55,603 bases of DNA from Burkholderiaceae bacterium (GCA_017646335.1 JAGCMT010000098.1:1-55603); one strand, 5' to 3'. Shown: positions 34,569 through 43,928, counted from the first letter of the stretch. Made by a program: numbers and translations. The notes: a model not told the origin generated them from the sequence alone.

Positions 34569-35072
34569 TCACAAGTCCCAAATCGGATCGACATCACGCT
34601 CCCAAGGGTCCTGGGTAACGGCCGTCTCCGTCACAATGCCTTGTTGATTGAATTGAACCCACCAAGCCATATCCATCCCGCCGGCTTCTTCAAATCGATA
34701 CATCAATGCATACTCATCGATCAGATGGAAGGTGTACTCTTGAGCGCAGCGCCCAAACATTTGACGAACTTGAGCTTCGGTATGTTGACCGGGCACAACC
34801 AACTTAAAATGGTCTTCATTCAAGGCGCGCTCTTTTTTAACGAAACGACCGTTTGAATCGAAGTGCATCCACCACACTTCCTGACCGAATGGTTGATCGG
34901 AATAAACCAAAACAAAGCTGCCGTCTGCACTGACGAGCTTACCGTCCGGAATTCCCAACTCGGTTTGGACCTCATGATCGGCCTGACCGACTTTAATAAA
35001 ATCCGGATGGGCACAACCGACCAATACCAAAGCCGCCGCGGCCACCGTCAACCATTTCAAACGTTTGATCAT
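34569..35072 (-). CDS. Lipoprotein with two BamE-like repeats
   Basis: Predicted outer-membrane lipoprotein: signal peptide with lipobox LVGC (Cys20). After it, two units resemble each other and the BamE/SmpA fold: residues about 27-84 (VGQADHEVQTELG ... VWWMHFDSNGRFV) and about 92-155 (PGQHTEAQVRQMFG ... MAWWVQFNQQGIV). Each has a Gly-x-x-x-x-x-V start, an Leu/Phe-Gly turn and a late WW/W strand, as in BamE. BamE itself has a single unit. GGAG lies 8 nt upstream of ATG. It may bind an outer-membrane or cell-wall partner; role not known. Monocistronic, divergent from the MFS gene. Confidence 0.83.
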   Translation of the reverse strand: MIKRLKWLTVAAAALVLVGCAHPDFIKVGQADHEVQTELGIPDGKLVSADGSFVLVYSDQPFGQEVWWMHFDSNGRFVKKERALNEDHFKLVVPGQHTEAQVRQMFGRCAQEYTFHLIDEYALMYRFEEAGGMDMAWWVQFNQQGIVTETAVTQDPWERDVDPIWDL

Positions 35073-35125
35073 AATTCGACTCCACTTTTGACTTTATTCA
35101 TTGTAGCTCAGGGATTGTCTTAAGG

Positions 35126-35144
35126 TTGTCATCAATGGTGACAA
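35126..35144. promoter_or_regulatory. Dyad in the lipoprotein-MFS divergent region
   Basis: TTGTCA-N7-TGACAA sits midway between the two divergent starts (54 bp and 50 bp away). It has no T tract and looks like a regulator site. No regulator gene is adjacent. Confidence 0.4.
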
Positions 35145-35193
35145 AAACTCTTCGGAGTATATTTTTATTATCAAGACTTGTAGGTGGAATATT

Positions 35194-36384
35194 TTGAGCT
35201 CCATTCGTCACGCACTCGTCTCTACGATGAGTATTCAAATGTTGGCGACGGCCAGTACCGTCACGTTATCAACCATTGCTCCTATGGTTGCATTGAGCCT
35301 GGGCGTTGAAAGTTCACTCATCGGCATCTACGTCTGTTGTATTTTTTCCGGCGCCGCCATCTCCGCCGTCATCGGTGGCACGATGGTCACGCGTTACGGT
35401 GGCATCCACGTCTCTCAAGTCTGCCTCATCCTTGCAACCATCGGACTGATTCTGACCTGCTTGGGCAATTTATGGCTTATGGCACTCGGCGCACTTTTTA
35501 TCGGTGTCAGTTACGGCCCCATCACACCGGCATCGAGTGATATCTTGGCTCATACGGTCCCTCGCGAAAAAATGGGTTTTGTCTTCTCTCTAAAACAAAC
35601 CGCCGTTCCCCTTGGGAGCGCACTTGCCGGCTTTGTCATTCCCGGCATCGCCTTATGGGCTCACGATTGGCGCGCCGGCCCGCTTTTTACCGCACTCACC
35701 TGCTTATTGGTGATGCTATTGGTGATGTACCATCGAAGTGACTTGGACAACCATACGGACCCTGAAGCACGCTTTAGCATGCAAAGCATCATCAATTCAT
35801 TGCGCTTGGTCATTACCCACCCCGAACTTCGTCGTCTTTTGGTTGTGGGCTTTACCTATAACGGTGCACAAATGTGCATCTTCAGCTACATCGTTGCCTA
35901 TTTGGTCGAAGATGTGACGCTTCCCATTGTTTTTGCCGGTTTTGCATTAAGTACCGCCAGTGCCGGCGGTATGATCGGACGGATTTTTTGGGGTGTGTTT
36001 GCTGACTGGGTACGTTCGCCGCGCTTGACTTTGTCATTTCTCGGCTTTTTGATGGCCTCTTTGGCCGTTACCACGTCATTTTTTAATGATCAATGGCCTT
36101 CATGGTTGATTCTGGTGACCGTTTTTGGTCTTGGAGCCTCAGCGATCGGCTGGAACGGTGTGCACTTGGCTCAAATTGCACGCGTTGCTCCCGCCGGCAA
36201 AGCCGGCGTTGCAACGGGCGGCACCCTCTTTTTCGGATTTGGCGGAGCAATTTTCTTACCGGTGCTTTTCGGCAAGCTTCATTCTTGGTTCGGACAATAC
36301 CAAGAAGGATTCTGGGTCATTGCCACTACGTCAAGCTTGGTTGCGTTGTGGCTATTGACGTCTCGGACGCAAACGAAACCCTAA
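35194..36384 (+). CDS. Major facilitator superfamily transporter
   Basis: Twelve-helix secondary carrier of the YbfB/CynX-like or nitrate/sugar-phosphate-type group; substrate not readable. The 396-aa protein has the MFS pattern: a first hairpin with GAAISAVIGGTMVTRYGG, a GVSYGPITPASSDIL segment in helix 4, SLKQTAVPLGSALAGF in helix 5, and the mirrored second half with GMIGRIFWGVFADWVRSPR. The start is TTG at 35194 supported by AGGTGGA upstream; the next ATG (35227) would cut the first helix. Its last 4 bp overlap the convergent small gene. Confidence 0.85.
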   Translation: MSSIRHALVSTMSIQMLATASTVTLSTIAPMVALSLGVESSLIGIYVCCIFSGAAISAVIGGTMVTRYGGIHVSQVCLILATIGLILTCLGNLWLMALGALFIGVSYGPITPASSDILAHTVPREKMGFVFSLKQTAVPLGSALAGFVIPGIALWAHDWRAGPLFTALTCLLVMLLVMYHRSDLDNHTDPEARFSMQSIINSLRLVITHPELRRLLVVGFTYNGAQMCIFSYIVAYLVEDVTLPIVFAGFALSTASAGGMIGRIFWGVFADWVRSPRLTLSFLGFLMASLAVTTSFFNDQWPSWLILVTVFGLGASAIGWNGVHLAQIARVAPAGKAGVATGGTLFFGFGGAIFLPVLFGKLHSWFGQYQEGFWVIATTSSLVALWLLTSRTQTKP

Positions 36385-36614
36385 GGATGAACTTGGGACT
36401 CCGTCACGTCGGATTTGATTTGATCGATTAAATCGTGAAAACTTTGTCGAATCTGCGCCTCCGAGCAACCCAACAAGAGAGCATCTTCCAAGGCGTCTTT
36501 TAACGTTTCACGAAGCTCTTCGTAATTTTCGTTCAGAACCTTCACTTTCTCCGTACAGGAAACGGGAGAACCGTCCGGCTTGATCCAACAAGGCGTACCC
36601 ATCGACTTTGTCAT
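36381..36614 (-). CDS. Small conserved-looking protein of unknown function
   Basis: A 77-aa soluble acidic protein with a short Cys-containing N-terminus (CWIKPDGSPVSCTEKVKVLNEN) and a long amphipathic helical rest (ELRETLKDALEDALLLGCSEAQ). Its ATG overlaps the aldolase stop as ATGA, which argues that it is a real, translationally coupled gene. No family is recognised with certainty; the pattern suggests a small helical accessory protein. Last gene of mtnA-aldolase operon. Confidence 0.7.
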   Translation of the reverse strand: MTKSMGTPCWIKPDGSPVSCTEKVKVLNENYEELRETLKDALEDALLLGCSEAQIRQSFHDLIDQIKSDVTESQVHP

Positions 36615-37282
36615 TTCTGTACTCCGTACGTTTTGAACTTTTCAATATTAAGAGCCATTTCCTCATCGGAGAGAAGCGGAACCTCTCCTAAAGATCGTGC
36701 AATGCAATAGCACTGAGCAAGATTCTCTACCTCAATGGCCATTCGCAAAGCGGCACTTAAATCGTTCCCGGTGGCGACCACACCATGATGAGACAATAAG
36801 CATGCCTTATGCTCAGCCAAGGCATCGGCTGCCGACATCGCTAACGCATCCGTACCAAAGGTACAGTAAGGAGCACAAGGAATCTCCTTTCCGCCTACCG
36901 TAGCCACCATGTAATGAAAAGCCGGTATCGGCATTTCTTGACAGGCCAGTGCCGTTGCATAAACGGAATGCGTATGGACAATGGCACCTACGTCGCCCTT
37001 TCGTTCATATACACGAGCATGCAATGCCCATTCACTCGATGCAATCCGTTCACCTTGTGCTTGGGAAAGATCCTTTGCGAACAAAGGAATAAAAACCAAA
37101 TCGCTCGGAACCAATGCCTCGTATGCAATACCGGTCGGCGTAATCAAAAAGCCCTCTTGACCCAACTCGTTCAAAACACGAGCCGAGACATTTCCGCTCT
37201 TATTGACATTGATACGCGCGATATTCATTTGCCGCGCCGTTGCTATCAATGATTCTCGAATCGCTTGGCTATCTTTCATCAT
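36611..37282 (-). CDS. Class II (zinc) aldolase, FucA/Ald2-like
   Basis: Zinc aldolase of the class II aldolase/adducin family. The 223-aa protein has NKSGNVSAR (phosphate loop), SSEWALHARVY (catalytic Glu, about residue 83), HTHS (two zinc His, about 102-104) and LSHHGVV (third zinc His, about 164). It overlaps the mtnA stop by 4 bp. Next to mtnA two roles are possible: MtnB-like dehydration of methylthioribulose-1-phosphate, or cleavage to DHAP plus methylthioacetaldehyde by an Ald2-type enzyme (DHAP shunt). Overall it resembles fuculose-phosphate aldolase and no other mtn gene follows, so the aldolase route is favoured. Confidence 0.85.
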   Translation of the reverse strand: MMKDSQAIRESLIATARQMNIARINVNKSGNVSARVLNELGQEGFLITPTGIAYEALVPSDLVFIPLFAKDLSQAQGERIASSEWALHARVYERKGDVGAIVHTHSVYATALACQEMPIPAFHYMVATVGGKEIPCAPYCTFGTDALAMSAADALAEHKACLLSHHGVVATGNDLSAALRMAIEVENLAQCYCIARSLGEVPLLSDEEMALNIEKFKTYGVQK

Positions 37283-38367
37283 GCTTGGTGAGCTTCTTCG
37301 GGAAAAAGCTGCATTAAATCTTCAGGCGAGCAAACACCGCGTTCGGTAATAATGGCCGTCACCAATCGAGCCGGCGTTACGTCAAATGCCGGATTTTCAA
37401 CATTGGTATCGGCTCCAACGATTGCCACTCGCTCAACTTGTCCTTGCTCATTCACGCCGGTGACGTAACGAATTTCATCGGCACTGCGATTTTCAATCGT
37501 AATACCGTGCTTGCCATCGCTGATCGACCAATCAATCGTCGAAGATGGCGCTGCCACATAGAACGGAACATCCATATCGCGGGCTGCCAATGCCTTCAAA
37601 TACGTACCGATCTTATTGGCAACGTCGCCGGCAGAGGTAATACGATCGGCACCGACGATCACCATATCGACATCGCGATGTTGCATCAAATGACCGCCGG
37701 CATTATCGACAATTAACGTATGAGGAACGCCATGAGCTGCCAATTCCCACGCGGTCAACAAACCTTGATTGCGCGGACGCGTTTCATCAACCCAAACATG
37801 CAAAGGAATACCCTGTTCCATCGCAATGTAAATGGCGGACAAAGCCGTACCAAAGTCAACCGTAGCCAACCAACCGGCATTGCAGTGCGTCAAAATATTG
37901 ACGGGTTCACGCTTTTGAGCATAAATCTGAGCAATGAGCTTGGCCCCGTGCGTACCGATTGCACGATTGGCAATGACATTTTCTTGTGTCATTTTCTCCG
38001 CCAAACGGACCGCCTCGTTGAAACGCTCATGCGGCTCAAAAGACATCACTCGGGTAACGATTCGATCTACGCCCCATTGCAAATCGACTGCCGTCGGACG
38101 AGTCGCAATCAAGGCAGAACGTGCCTCGTGAATCGCTTCATCTTCAGGAGACTCCTTAATGGCCATCACCATCCCCCAAGCACCGGCAATGCCGATTAGG
38201 GGGGCGCCACGAACACGCATGTTGCCAATGGCTTCTTGAATTTCTCGCCAAGTACGGAGAATCTTTTTCTCGAATTTAAAAGGCAATAACGTTTGGTCCA
38301 CGATACCAACGGCCTGACCGTTATCAAGCGACCAAATACTGCGGGTATGGATGCCATCAACCTTCAT
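37279..38367 (-). CDS. mtnA: S-methyl-5-thioribose-1-phosphate isomerase
   Basis: Isomerises 5-methylthioribose-1-phosphate to the ribulose form; related enzymes also take 5-deoxyribose-1-phosphate. The 362-aa protein has RVRGAPLIGIAGAWG (about residues 51-65), the catalytic Cys162 in THCNAGWLA and Asp241 in VGADRI, matching Cys160/Asp240 of the B. subtilis enzyme. ATG 38367 follows AAGGAGA; a TTG one codon earlier is in frame. It leads the operon mtnA-aldolase-small protein. The phosphorylase or kinase that makes its substrate is not in the window. Confidence 0.95.
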   Translation of the reverse strand: MKVDGIHTRSIWSLDNGQAVGIVDQTLLPFKFEKKILRTWREIQEAIGNMRVRGAPLIGIAGAWGMVMAIKESPEDEAIHEARSALIATRPTAVDLQWGVDRIVTRVMSFEPHERFNEAVRLAEKMTQENVIANRAIGTHGAKLIAQIYAQKREPVNILTHCNAGWLATVDFGTALSAIYIAMEQGIPLHVWVDETRPRNQGLLTAWELAAHGVPHTLIVDNAGGHLMQHRDVDMVIVGADRITSAGDVANKIGTYLKALAARDMDVPFYVAAPSSTIDWSISDGKHGITIENRSADEIRYVTGVNEQGQVERVAIVGADTNVENPAFDVTPARLVTAIITERGVCSPEDLMQLFPEEAHQA

Positions 38368-38567
38368 CAAAATCTCCTTCTGATTGAACTATCTATTTTA
38401 TCAAGCTCGCGAGGGCAACAACCTCGTAAACACCTCAAAGCTAAGCCTTTTGTCTCAGAAAAACACGCCCCTTTCAAGTCCCCTAAGCCCTTTTCGTCTA
38501 AAATAGCTAGATTCTGTCCATTTCGGATCTTTTAACACTTGTCGTTTACATCTTCGTGTCTTTGAGC

Positions 38568-41243
38568 ATGGATATTCAACACTGTTTACATCGTGCCCTC
38601 GCCCCTAAGAGCATTGCCGTTCTCGGAGCTAGTGATCGTGTTGGCTCTCTCGGTACCATCTTGTGGAGTAGCCTCATCGGCGGTCATTTCCAAGGCAAGG
38701 TTTATGCCGTCAATCCCAAATACAAATATTTGGGCGACATTCCGTGCCACGCTTCGCTCAAGGACATCAACGACACGATTGACCTGGCGATCGTAGCGAC
38801 GCCGGCCCAAAAACTCGAGGTGTTATTAGACGAAATCGCTCAAAAGGGCATCGGTTGGGTCGCCATCCCTCCGAGTGATCCGAAAATCACCTCGCAACAA
38901 GCATGGCAAGCCGCCGTCGTCAACAAAGCCAACCGTCTCGGTATTCGCATAATCGGCACCGACTGCTTGGGCATTTTGCGACCGGACATCTCGTTGAATG
39001 CGAGCTATTGGACGGACATGCCCGCCGCCGGCGACATCGGTTTTGTCTCTCAATCGGGTGTGATCGGTACGTCCGTGTTGGCCTATGCCCGTGAGAGCGG
39101 CTTGGGCTTTTCGAGCATCATCAACACCGGCGATGAAATTGATGTCTCCATGAGCGAAGTCATTGACTTCTTAGCTCAAGACCGAAAGACTCGTACCATT
39201 GTTTTGCACGTAGAAGGCGTTCGTACTCCCCGAGAATTTTTCTCGGCCATTCGTGCAGCCTCTCAACACAAGCCGGTCATCGTTTTACGCGGTGGCAAGA
39301 GCATGCAATCGGGACATCTTTTGGCCAATCGCATGGCCATCCCTGCCGGTGACGACCAAGTCTTTAACGCACTGTTAGAGCGAGCTGGCGCCATCCGTGT
39401 CCACAACTTGGAAGAATTGTTAGCTGCCATTGAAACCTTTAGCGATCGACGCCAACCTCGCGCCAATCGCCTTGGTGTTATTTGTAACGGTAGCGGTTTT
39501 GGCGTTCTTGCTGCTGACGCCGCGTCTCACGCTGGCGTTGCGTTGCCGAGCCTTTCTCGCACCACCATTGAAAAAATTCAAACGCTGGTTGACTCGCCGT
39601 TACCGGTGACCAATCCGGTCGATTTGGGCGCCAATGCCGATCCGCGTCGCATCAAGCTGGCTTTGGATGCTCTGAATCAAGATGAAAACATCGATGCCGT
39701 TTTGGTAATCACGGCTCCGAGCGTAATGGCTCCGCTTGATAAAGTTTGTGATGCGTTGGTTTGGTCTACGGCTTCGTCTTACAAGCCGTTATACACCGCT
39801 TGGATTGGCGAATATGAAACGATCGACGCCCGCAAGCGCTTACTTGAAAAGCGCATCACGGCATTGAAGAGCCCGGAAGTCGCGATCCAAGCTTTCTCTT
39901 GGATGTCTCGATACGCCGACAATCAACGTTTCCAAGTGACGGCAACTCCGGAAAGCGATCAACGCTTCCCGATCAATACGCAAGCGGCACGTGACATCAT
40001 TGCACAAGCGTTGCAAGCCAACCGTTTCAACCTCAATGAATATGAAACAAAAAAAGTGTTGGCCAGTATCGGCTTGACGACGGCCTCGGGCATGATCGTT
40101 CACTCCCCCATCGAAGCAGTCGACGCTGCCAAGACCCTTGGGATGCCGGTTGTCTTGAAAGTATTGGCCGACGGCATTCACCACAAGAGCAACGTGGGCG
40201 GTGTTGCACTGGACCTTCGAACGGAAAACGAGGTTTACGAAGCCAGTCAACGCTTGATCGATACGGTTAAAGCACAGGCTCCGTATGCATTGATTCGCGG
40301 CATTTATGTCCAACGTTTGATTAAGCAAACGAACGGCCGAGAATTGGCCATCGACATCCAAACCGATCCGTGTTTCGGTCCGTATATTCGATTTGGGTTT
40401 GGCGGCTACATCGGTGAAATTTATAACGACAGTGCAGTCGAACTCTTGCCGTTGACCGAACCGTTAACCAATCAACTGATCGATGCGCCGAAAATTGCTC
40501 GCCTGCTCGGTCAGTTCCGCGGCATGAAGGCAATCAATCGAGAGGCTTTACGTAACGTATTGATGCGTCTTTCAATGTTGATCACCGAAATTCCGGCCAT
40601 TCGCCAACTGACGATTGACCCGATTTTGATCGACGACGGCGGTTGCATCGTATTGGATGCGAACATCGGTTTAACCAATGCCGCCTTGGCTCGAGATGAA
40701 ATGACCAGTCATATGGTTATCAGTCCCGAACCGACTTTTGATTCGACGTTACGCGATTTGCGCCAAGGGCGTGTCGTTTTGCGTTCGATGCGTGCAGAAG
40801 ACTACGGTGCCATTAAGAGCTTTATTACTCGACTGTCTCCGCAAACCGCATATTTGCGTTTCCATATCTCCAACACGGATTTGGCACGAGAAAAGATTGT
40901 CGAATTAACAAACTTAGACTACAACCGCGAGGTAGCCGTTGTCGCTCAAGACTACGAATACCCCGAAATGATTCGTGCCGTGGCTCGCTACAAACGAATC
41001 AACGGCTCGTCCACCGCGGAATTTGGCCTTGTCGTCGAAGACGCATGGCAACGCCGCGGTTTAGCAACGATTTTGATGAATGCTCTGCATGAGAAAGCTC
41101 GCGAAAATAACGTCTCCATGTTGATCGGTTACGTTTTACGCGGCAACGAATCCATGTTTGCATTGATGGAATCGCTCGGATACACGCGTATCGACGGTTC
41201 CGACATTGATACTCAATTCATTACTTTTGTGAAGAAGATTTAA
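38568..41243 (+). CDS. Pat/acyl-CoA synthetase (ADP-forming)-like protein with C-terminal GNAT domain
   Basis: Large protein of the protein-lysine acetyltransferase (Pat, YfiQ/PatZ) architecture. Domains in order: CoA-binding Rossmann (about 1-130: APKSIAVLGASDRVGSLG), two succinyl-CoA-ligase-like domains (about 140-440: SQSGVIGTSVLAYA, LGVICNGSGFGVLAAD), ATP-grasp (about 475-690: GMPVVLKVLADGIHHKSNVGG) and GNAT acetyltransferase (about 735-885: LRSMRAEDYGAI, AEFGLVVEDAWQRRGLATILM). E. coli PatZ has the same plan and 886 aa versus 891 here. It likely acetylates metabolic enzymes such as acyl-CoA synthetases. ATG 38568 is preferred; a GTG four codons earlier is possible. Only 3 bp separates it from the next gene. 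Confidence 0.9.
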   Translation: MDIQHCLHRALAPKSIAVLGASDRVGSLGTILWSSLIGGHFQGKVYAVNPKYKYLGDIPCHASLKDINDTIDLAIVATPAQKLEVLLDEIAQKGIGWVAIPPSDPKITSQQAWQAAVVNKANRLGIRIIGTDCLGILRPDISLNASYWTDMPAAGDIGFVSQSGVIGTSVLAYARESGLGFSSIINTGDEIDVSMSEVIDFLAQDRKTRTIVLHVEGVRTPREFFSAIRAASQHKPVIVLRGGKSMQSGHLLANRMAIPAGDDQVFNALLERAGAIRVHNLEELLAAIETFSDRRQPRANRLGVICNGSGFGVLAADAASHAGVALPSLSRTTIEKIQTLVDSPLPVTNPVDLGANADPRRIKLALDALNQDENIDAVLVITAPSVMAPLDKVCDALVWSTASSYKPLYTAWIGEYETIDARKRLLEKRITALKSPEVAIQAFSWMSRYADNQRFQVTATPESDQRFPINTQAARDIIAQALQANRFNLNEYETKKVLASIGLTTASGMIVHSPIEAVDAAKTLGMPVVLKVLADGIHHKSNVGGVALDLRTENEVYEASQRLIDTVKAQAPYALIRGIYVQRLIKQTNGRELAIDIQTDPCFGPYIRFGFGGYIGEIYNDSAVELLPLTEPLTNQLIDAPKIARLLGQFRGMKAINREALRNVLMRLSMLITEIPAIRQLTIDPILIDDGGCIVLDANIGLTNAALARDEMTSHMVISPEPTFDSTLRDLRQGRVVLRSMRAEDYGAIKSFITRLSPQTAYLRFHISNTDLAREKIVELTNLDYNREVAVVAQDYEYPEMIRAVARYKRINGSSTAEFGLVVEDAWQRRGLATILMNALHEKARENNVSMLIGYVLRGNESMFALMESLGYTRIDGSDIDTQFITFVKKI

Positions 41244-41246
41244 TAT

Positions 41247-42017
41247 ATGGCTGATTTTTCCGTCAATATGAATGCCGGCGTGTGCCACATCACCATCACT
41301 CGCCCCACCAAGCGTAATACCTTGGATGCTCAAGCTTGCATCACCTTTGTCGAATTGCTTGCTCAAGCTCAACGTGACCCGGAAGTTCGTGTCGTGGTTT
41401 TGTCCGGTAGTGACACCATTTTCTGTGCCGGCACCGATATCACTGAAAATCTTCAACGCACACAAGCAACGCAAGCCGCTTTTGATGCCGTCATCCAAGC
41501 GCTTATCGCATTCGACAAACCGGTTTTAGCTGCCGTTCGCGGCCCGTCTTTGGGTATCGGTGTGGCAATGCTTTACTACTGTGATATCGTTTATTGTGGT
41601 AAGAAGGCACTCTTCTCGATGCCGTTTACGGCCTTGGGTTTGACGCCCGAATACGGCCTTTCCAAGATGGTTGCTCAACGAGCCGGTTTCCATAAGGCTG
41701 CAGAAAAGCTGTTCTTAAGCGAACCCATTGATGCCATGGAAGCCTATGACATGGGTATCGTCAACGGCATCGTTGATGATGAAAAGGTTTTGGAAGAAAC
41801 CTTGTCTCGCGCCGCACGATTAACCACGTTGCCTTTGGGCAGCCTTCGCGCCACGAAAGCGCTTTTGCGCCAAAGCCTCGCACAAGAGCTCTCCGGTGCT
41901 TTCAAGAACGAACAAACGACGATTGCCGACCGCTTGCAAAGCGCTGAAGCCCAAGAAGCATGCCAAGCTTTCCAAGAAGGTCGTAAGCCGGACTTCTCCA
42001 ACATTGCATCCGAGTAA
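41247..42017 (+). CDS. Enoyl-CoA hydratase/isomerase family protein
   Basis: Crotonase-fold enzyme acting on an acyl-CoA. The 256-aa chain has both oxyanion-hole segments (FCAGTDI, about residues 57-63; [10 protein letters not shown], about 99-108). Of the two catalytic glutamates of hydratases only the second position is kept (LTPEYGLS, about 137-144); this single-Glu pattern is usual for Delta3-Delta2-enoyl-CoA isomerases or PaaG-like members. It directly follows the Pat-like gene (3 bp) and precedes an orphan ABC ATPase, so it belongs to the same transcript. Substrate unknown. Confidence 0.87.
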   Translation: MADFSVNMNAGVCHITITRPTKRNTLDAQACITFVELLAQAQRDPEVRVVVLSGSDTIFCAGTDITENLQRTQATQAAFDAVIQALIAFDKPVLAAVRGPSLGIGVAMLYYCDIVYCGKKALFSMPFTALGLTPEYGLSKMVAQRAGFHKAAEKLFLSEPIDAMEAYDMGIVNGIVDDEKVLEETLSRAARLTTLPLGSLRATKALLRQSLAQELSGAFKNEQTTIADRLQSAEAQEACQAFQEGRKPDFSNIASE

Positions 42018-42040
42018 GTCCGATTCAGAGGAATATCATC

Positions 42041-42778
42041 ATGGCAATGATTGAAATCAAGAACGTCAGTAAGTGGTACAACGAAAACTTCCAAGTTTTG
42101 AAGAACTGTTCCGTTGACGTTGAAAAAGGTGAAGTGATTGTGGTTTGCGGACCTTCGGGTTCGGGCAAGTCCACATTGATTAAGACAGTCAATGCATTGG
42201 AGCCTTTCGAACAAGGTGAAATTATCGTCAACGGTATCAGTGTCGGCGATCCGAAAACGAATTTGCCGAAATTGCGTACCAATATCGGTATGGTATTCCA
42301 ACACTTCGAATTGTTCCCTCATTTATCCATTACGGACAATTTGGCATTGGCCCAAATGAAGGTGCTTGGTCGCTCTCGTGCCGAAGCGGTAGCTCGCGGT
42401 CTGGAATTACTCGACCGAGTCAACCTCAAGGCTCACGCCGACAAGTTCCCCGGCCAACTCTCCGGCGGTCAACAACAACGTGTTGCCATCGCTCGCGCAT
42501 TGGCCATGGACCCCGTTTGCATGTTGTTCGACGAACCCACCTCCGCCTTGGACCCGGAAATGATTAACGAAGTGCTCGACGTCATGACCGAGTTGGCAAA
42601 AGACGGAATGACGATGATGGTGGTGACCCACGAAATGGGCTTTGCCCGTCGCGTGGCCGACCGCGTGATTTTCATGGAAGACGGTATGATCATTGAGGAT
42701 GCGCCGAGCGAACAATTCTTCACGCAACCGAAGTCCGATCGTGCGGTGAAATTCCTCTCCAAGATTTTGAATCACTAA
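42041..42778 (+). CDS. Amino-acid ABC transporter ATP-binding protein (GlnQ type), orphan
   Basis: ATPase for a polar amino-acid importer. The 245-aa protein has Walker [10 protein letters not shown] (about residues 33-41), [11 protein letters not shown], signature LSGGQQQR (about 137), Walker [14 protein letters not shown] and [17 protein letters not shown] lies 9 nt upstream of ATG. No permease or binding protein gene is next to it; the complete importer at 7.4-9.7 kb has its own, different ATPase. It probably serves membrane subunits encoded elsewhere. It ends the Pat-crotonase-ATPase operon before a terminator. Confidence 0.92.
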   Translation: MAMIEIKNVSKWYNENFQVLKNCSVDVEKGEVIVVCGPSGSGKSTLIKTVNALEPFEQGEIIVNGISVGDPKTNLPKLRTNIGMVFQHFELFPHLSITDNLALAQMKVLGRSRAEAVARGLELLDRVNLKAHADKFPGQLSGGQQQRVAIARALAMDPVCMLFDEPTSALDPEMINEVLDVMTELAKDGMTMMVVTHEMGFARRVADRVIFMEDGMIIEDAPSEQFFTQPKSDRAVKFLSKILNH

Positions 42779-42825
42779 TCGTTTGTCATCCGTTTGGATC
42801 GACTTTCGATTTTCTGAATCCAACC

Positions 42826-42857
42826 AAAAGTGCCAAGCATTTGACTTGGCACTTTTT
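42826..42857 (+). terminator. Terminator of the Pat-crotonase-ATPase operon
   Basis: A 12-bp perfect stem AAAAGTGCCAAG/CTTGGCACTTTT (42826-42837 with 42845-42856) ends in five T's. Confidence 0.9.
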
Positions 42858-42941
42858 GTCACATTTAAGAATCTCATTTTTGAGCGAAGGCTTCCTCCCT
42901 AATGGTATCATTGAAAGTTAAACCATTAAGGGCTTATTAAG

Positions 42942-43928
42942 ATGACTGATCACGTTTACTCTGCCGATACAACGTTGGCTTTAGCCAAAGATGTTCTTCA
43001 GGACGAAGCACAAGCTTTGACGAATTTGGCTGACACTCTCGGCGCTCCGTTCTTAGCCGCCGTTCAATTATTGCTTGCCTGTAAGGGACGTGTTGTCGTC
43101 TCGGGTGTCGGCAAAAGCGGTCATATCGGTTGTAAACTCGCCGCCACGTTGGCATCTACCGGCACGCCGGCCTTCTTCGTGCACGCTGCCGAAGCCGCTC
43201 ACGGCGACCTTGGCATGATTACCAAAGATGACGTCGTGATCGGCATTTCCAACTCCGGTACCACGAGTGAATTGTTGACGATCGTTCCGGTCTTAAAGCG
43301 TGAAGGCACGCCGTTGATTGCAATGACGAGCGCTCCGGAAAGCGCTTTGGCCAAATACGCAGATGTTCACTTGGATATCGGCGTCAAAACGGAAGCTTGC
43401 CCCCTTAATTTGGCACCGACGACGAGTACCACCGCCACGTTGGCTATGGGCGATGCTTTGGCCATTGCTTGTATGGCTGCCAAGGGCTTTAAGAGCGAAG
43501 ATTTTGCGCGCTCTCACCCGGGTGGCGCTCTCGGTCGACGCCTCTTGATGCACGTCGCCGATGTAATGCGCAGTGGCGAACAAGTACCTGCCGTTCTCCA
43601 AGATGTCAGTGTTTTGGATGCTATTCGTGAAATTACTCGCAAGCACATCGGCATGACCGCCGTTATCGACAACGATCGCCATGTGGTGGGCATCTTTACT
43701 GAAGGTGACTTGCGCCGTCTTATTGAAAAGGTCGGCGACATCCGAGACATGAAGATTGCCGAAGTGATGACTCCGCATCCGAAAACCATCCGCGCCGAAG
43801 CTTTGGCTGCCGAGGCCGCTCGCATTTTGGACGAAACGCTTTGCAACCAATTGTTGGTCATTGACGATAACAATTGCCTTATCGGCGCCTTGCATGTCCA
43901 TGACTTGATGACGGCCAAGGTTATCTAA
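42942..43928 (+). CDS. kdsD: D-arabinose-5-phosphate isomerase
   Basis: Converts ribulose-5-phosphate to arabinose-5-phosphate, the first step to Kdo. The 328-aa protein has a SIS domain (about 40-175: GRVVVSGVGKSGHIGCKLAATLASTG, SNSGTTSEL) and two CBS domains (about 205-328: VADVMRSG and EVMTPHPKTI). His85 in HAAEAAHGDLGM lies in the usual place. Length equals E. coli KdsD (328). Leads the kdsD-kdsC-lptC-lptA-lptB-ptsN-rapZ run. Confidence 0.96.
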   Translation: MTDHVYSADTTLALAKDVLQDEAQALTNLADTLGAPFLAAVQLLLACKGRVVVSGVGKSGHIGCKLAATLASTGTPAFFVHAAEAAHGDLGMITKDDVVIGISNSGTTSELLTIVPVLKREGTPLIAMTSAPESALAKYADVHLDIGVKTEACPLNLAPTTSTTATLAMGDALAIACMAAKGFKSEDFARSHPGGALGRRLLMHVADVMRSGEQVPAVLQDVSVLDAIREITRKHIGMTAVIDNDRHVVGIFTEGDLRRLIEKVGDIRDMKIAEVMTPHPKTIRAEALAAEAARILDETLCNQLLVIDDNNCLIGALHVHDLMTAKVI

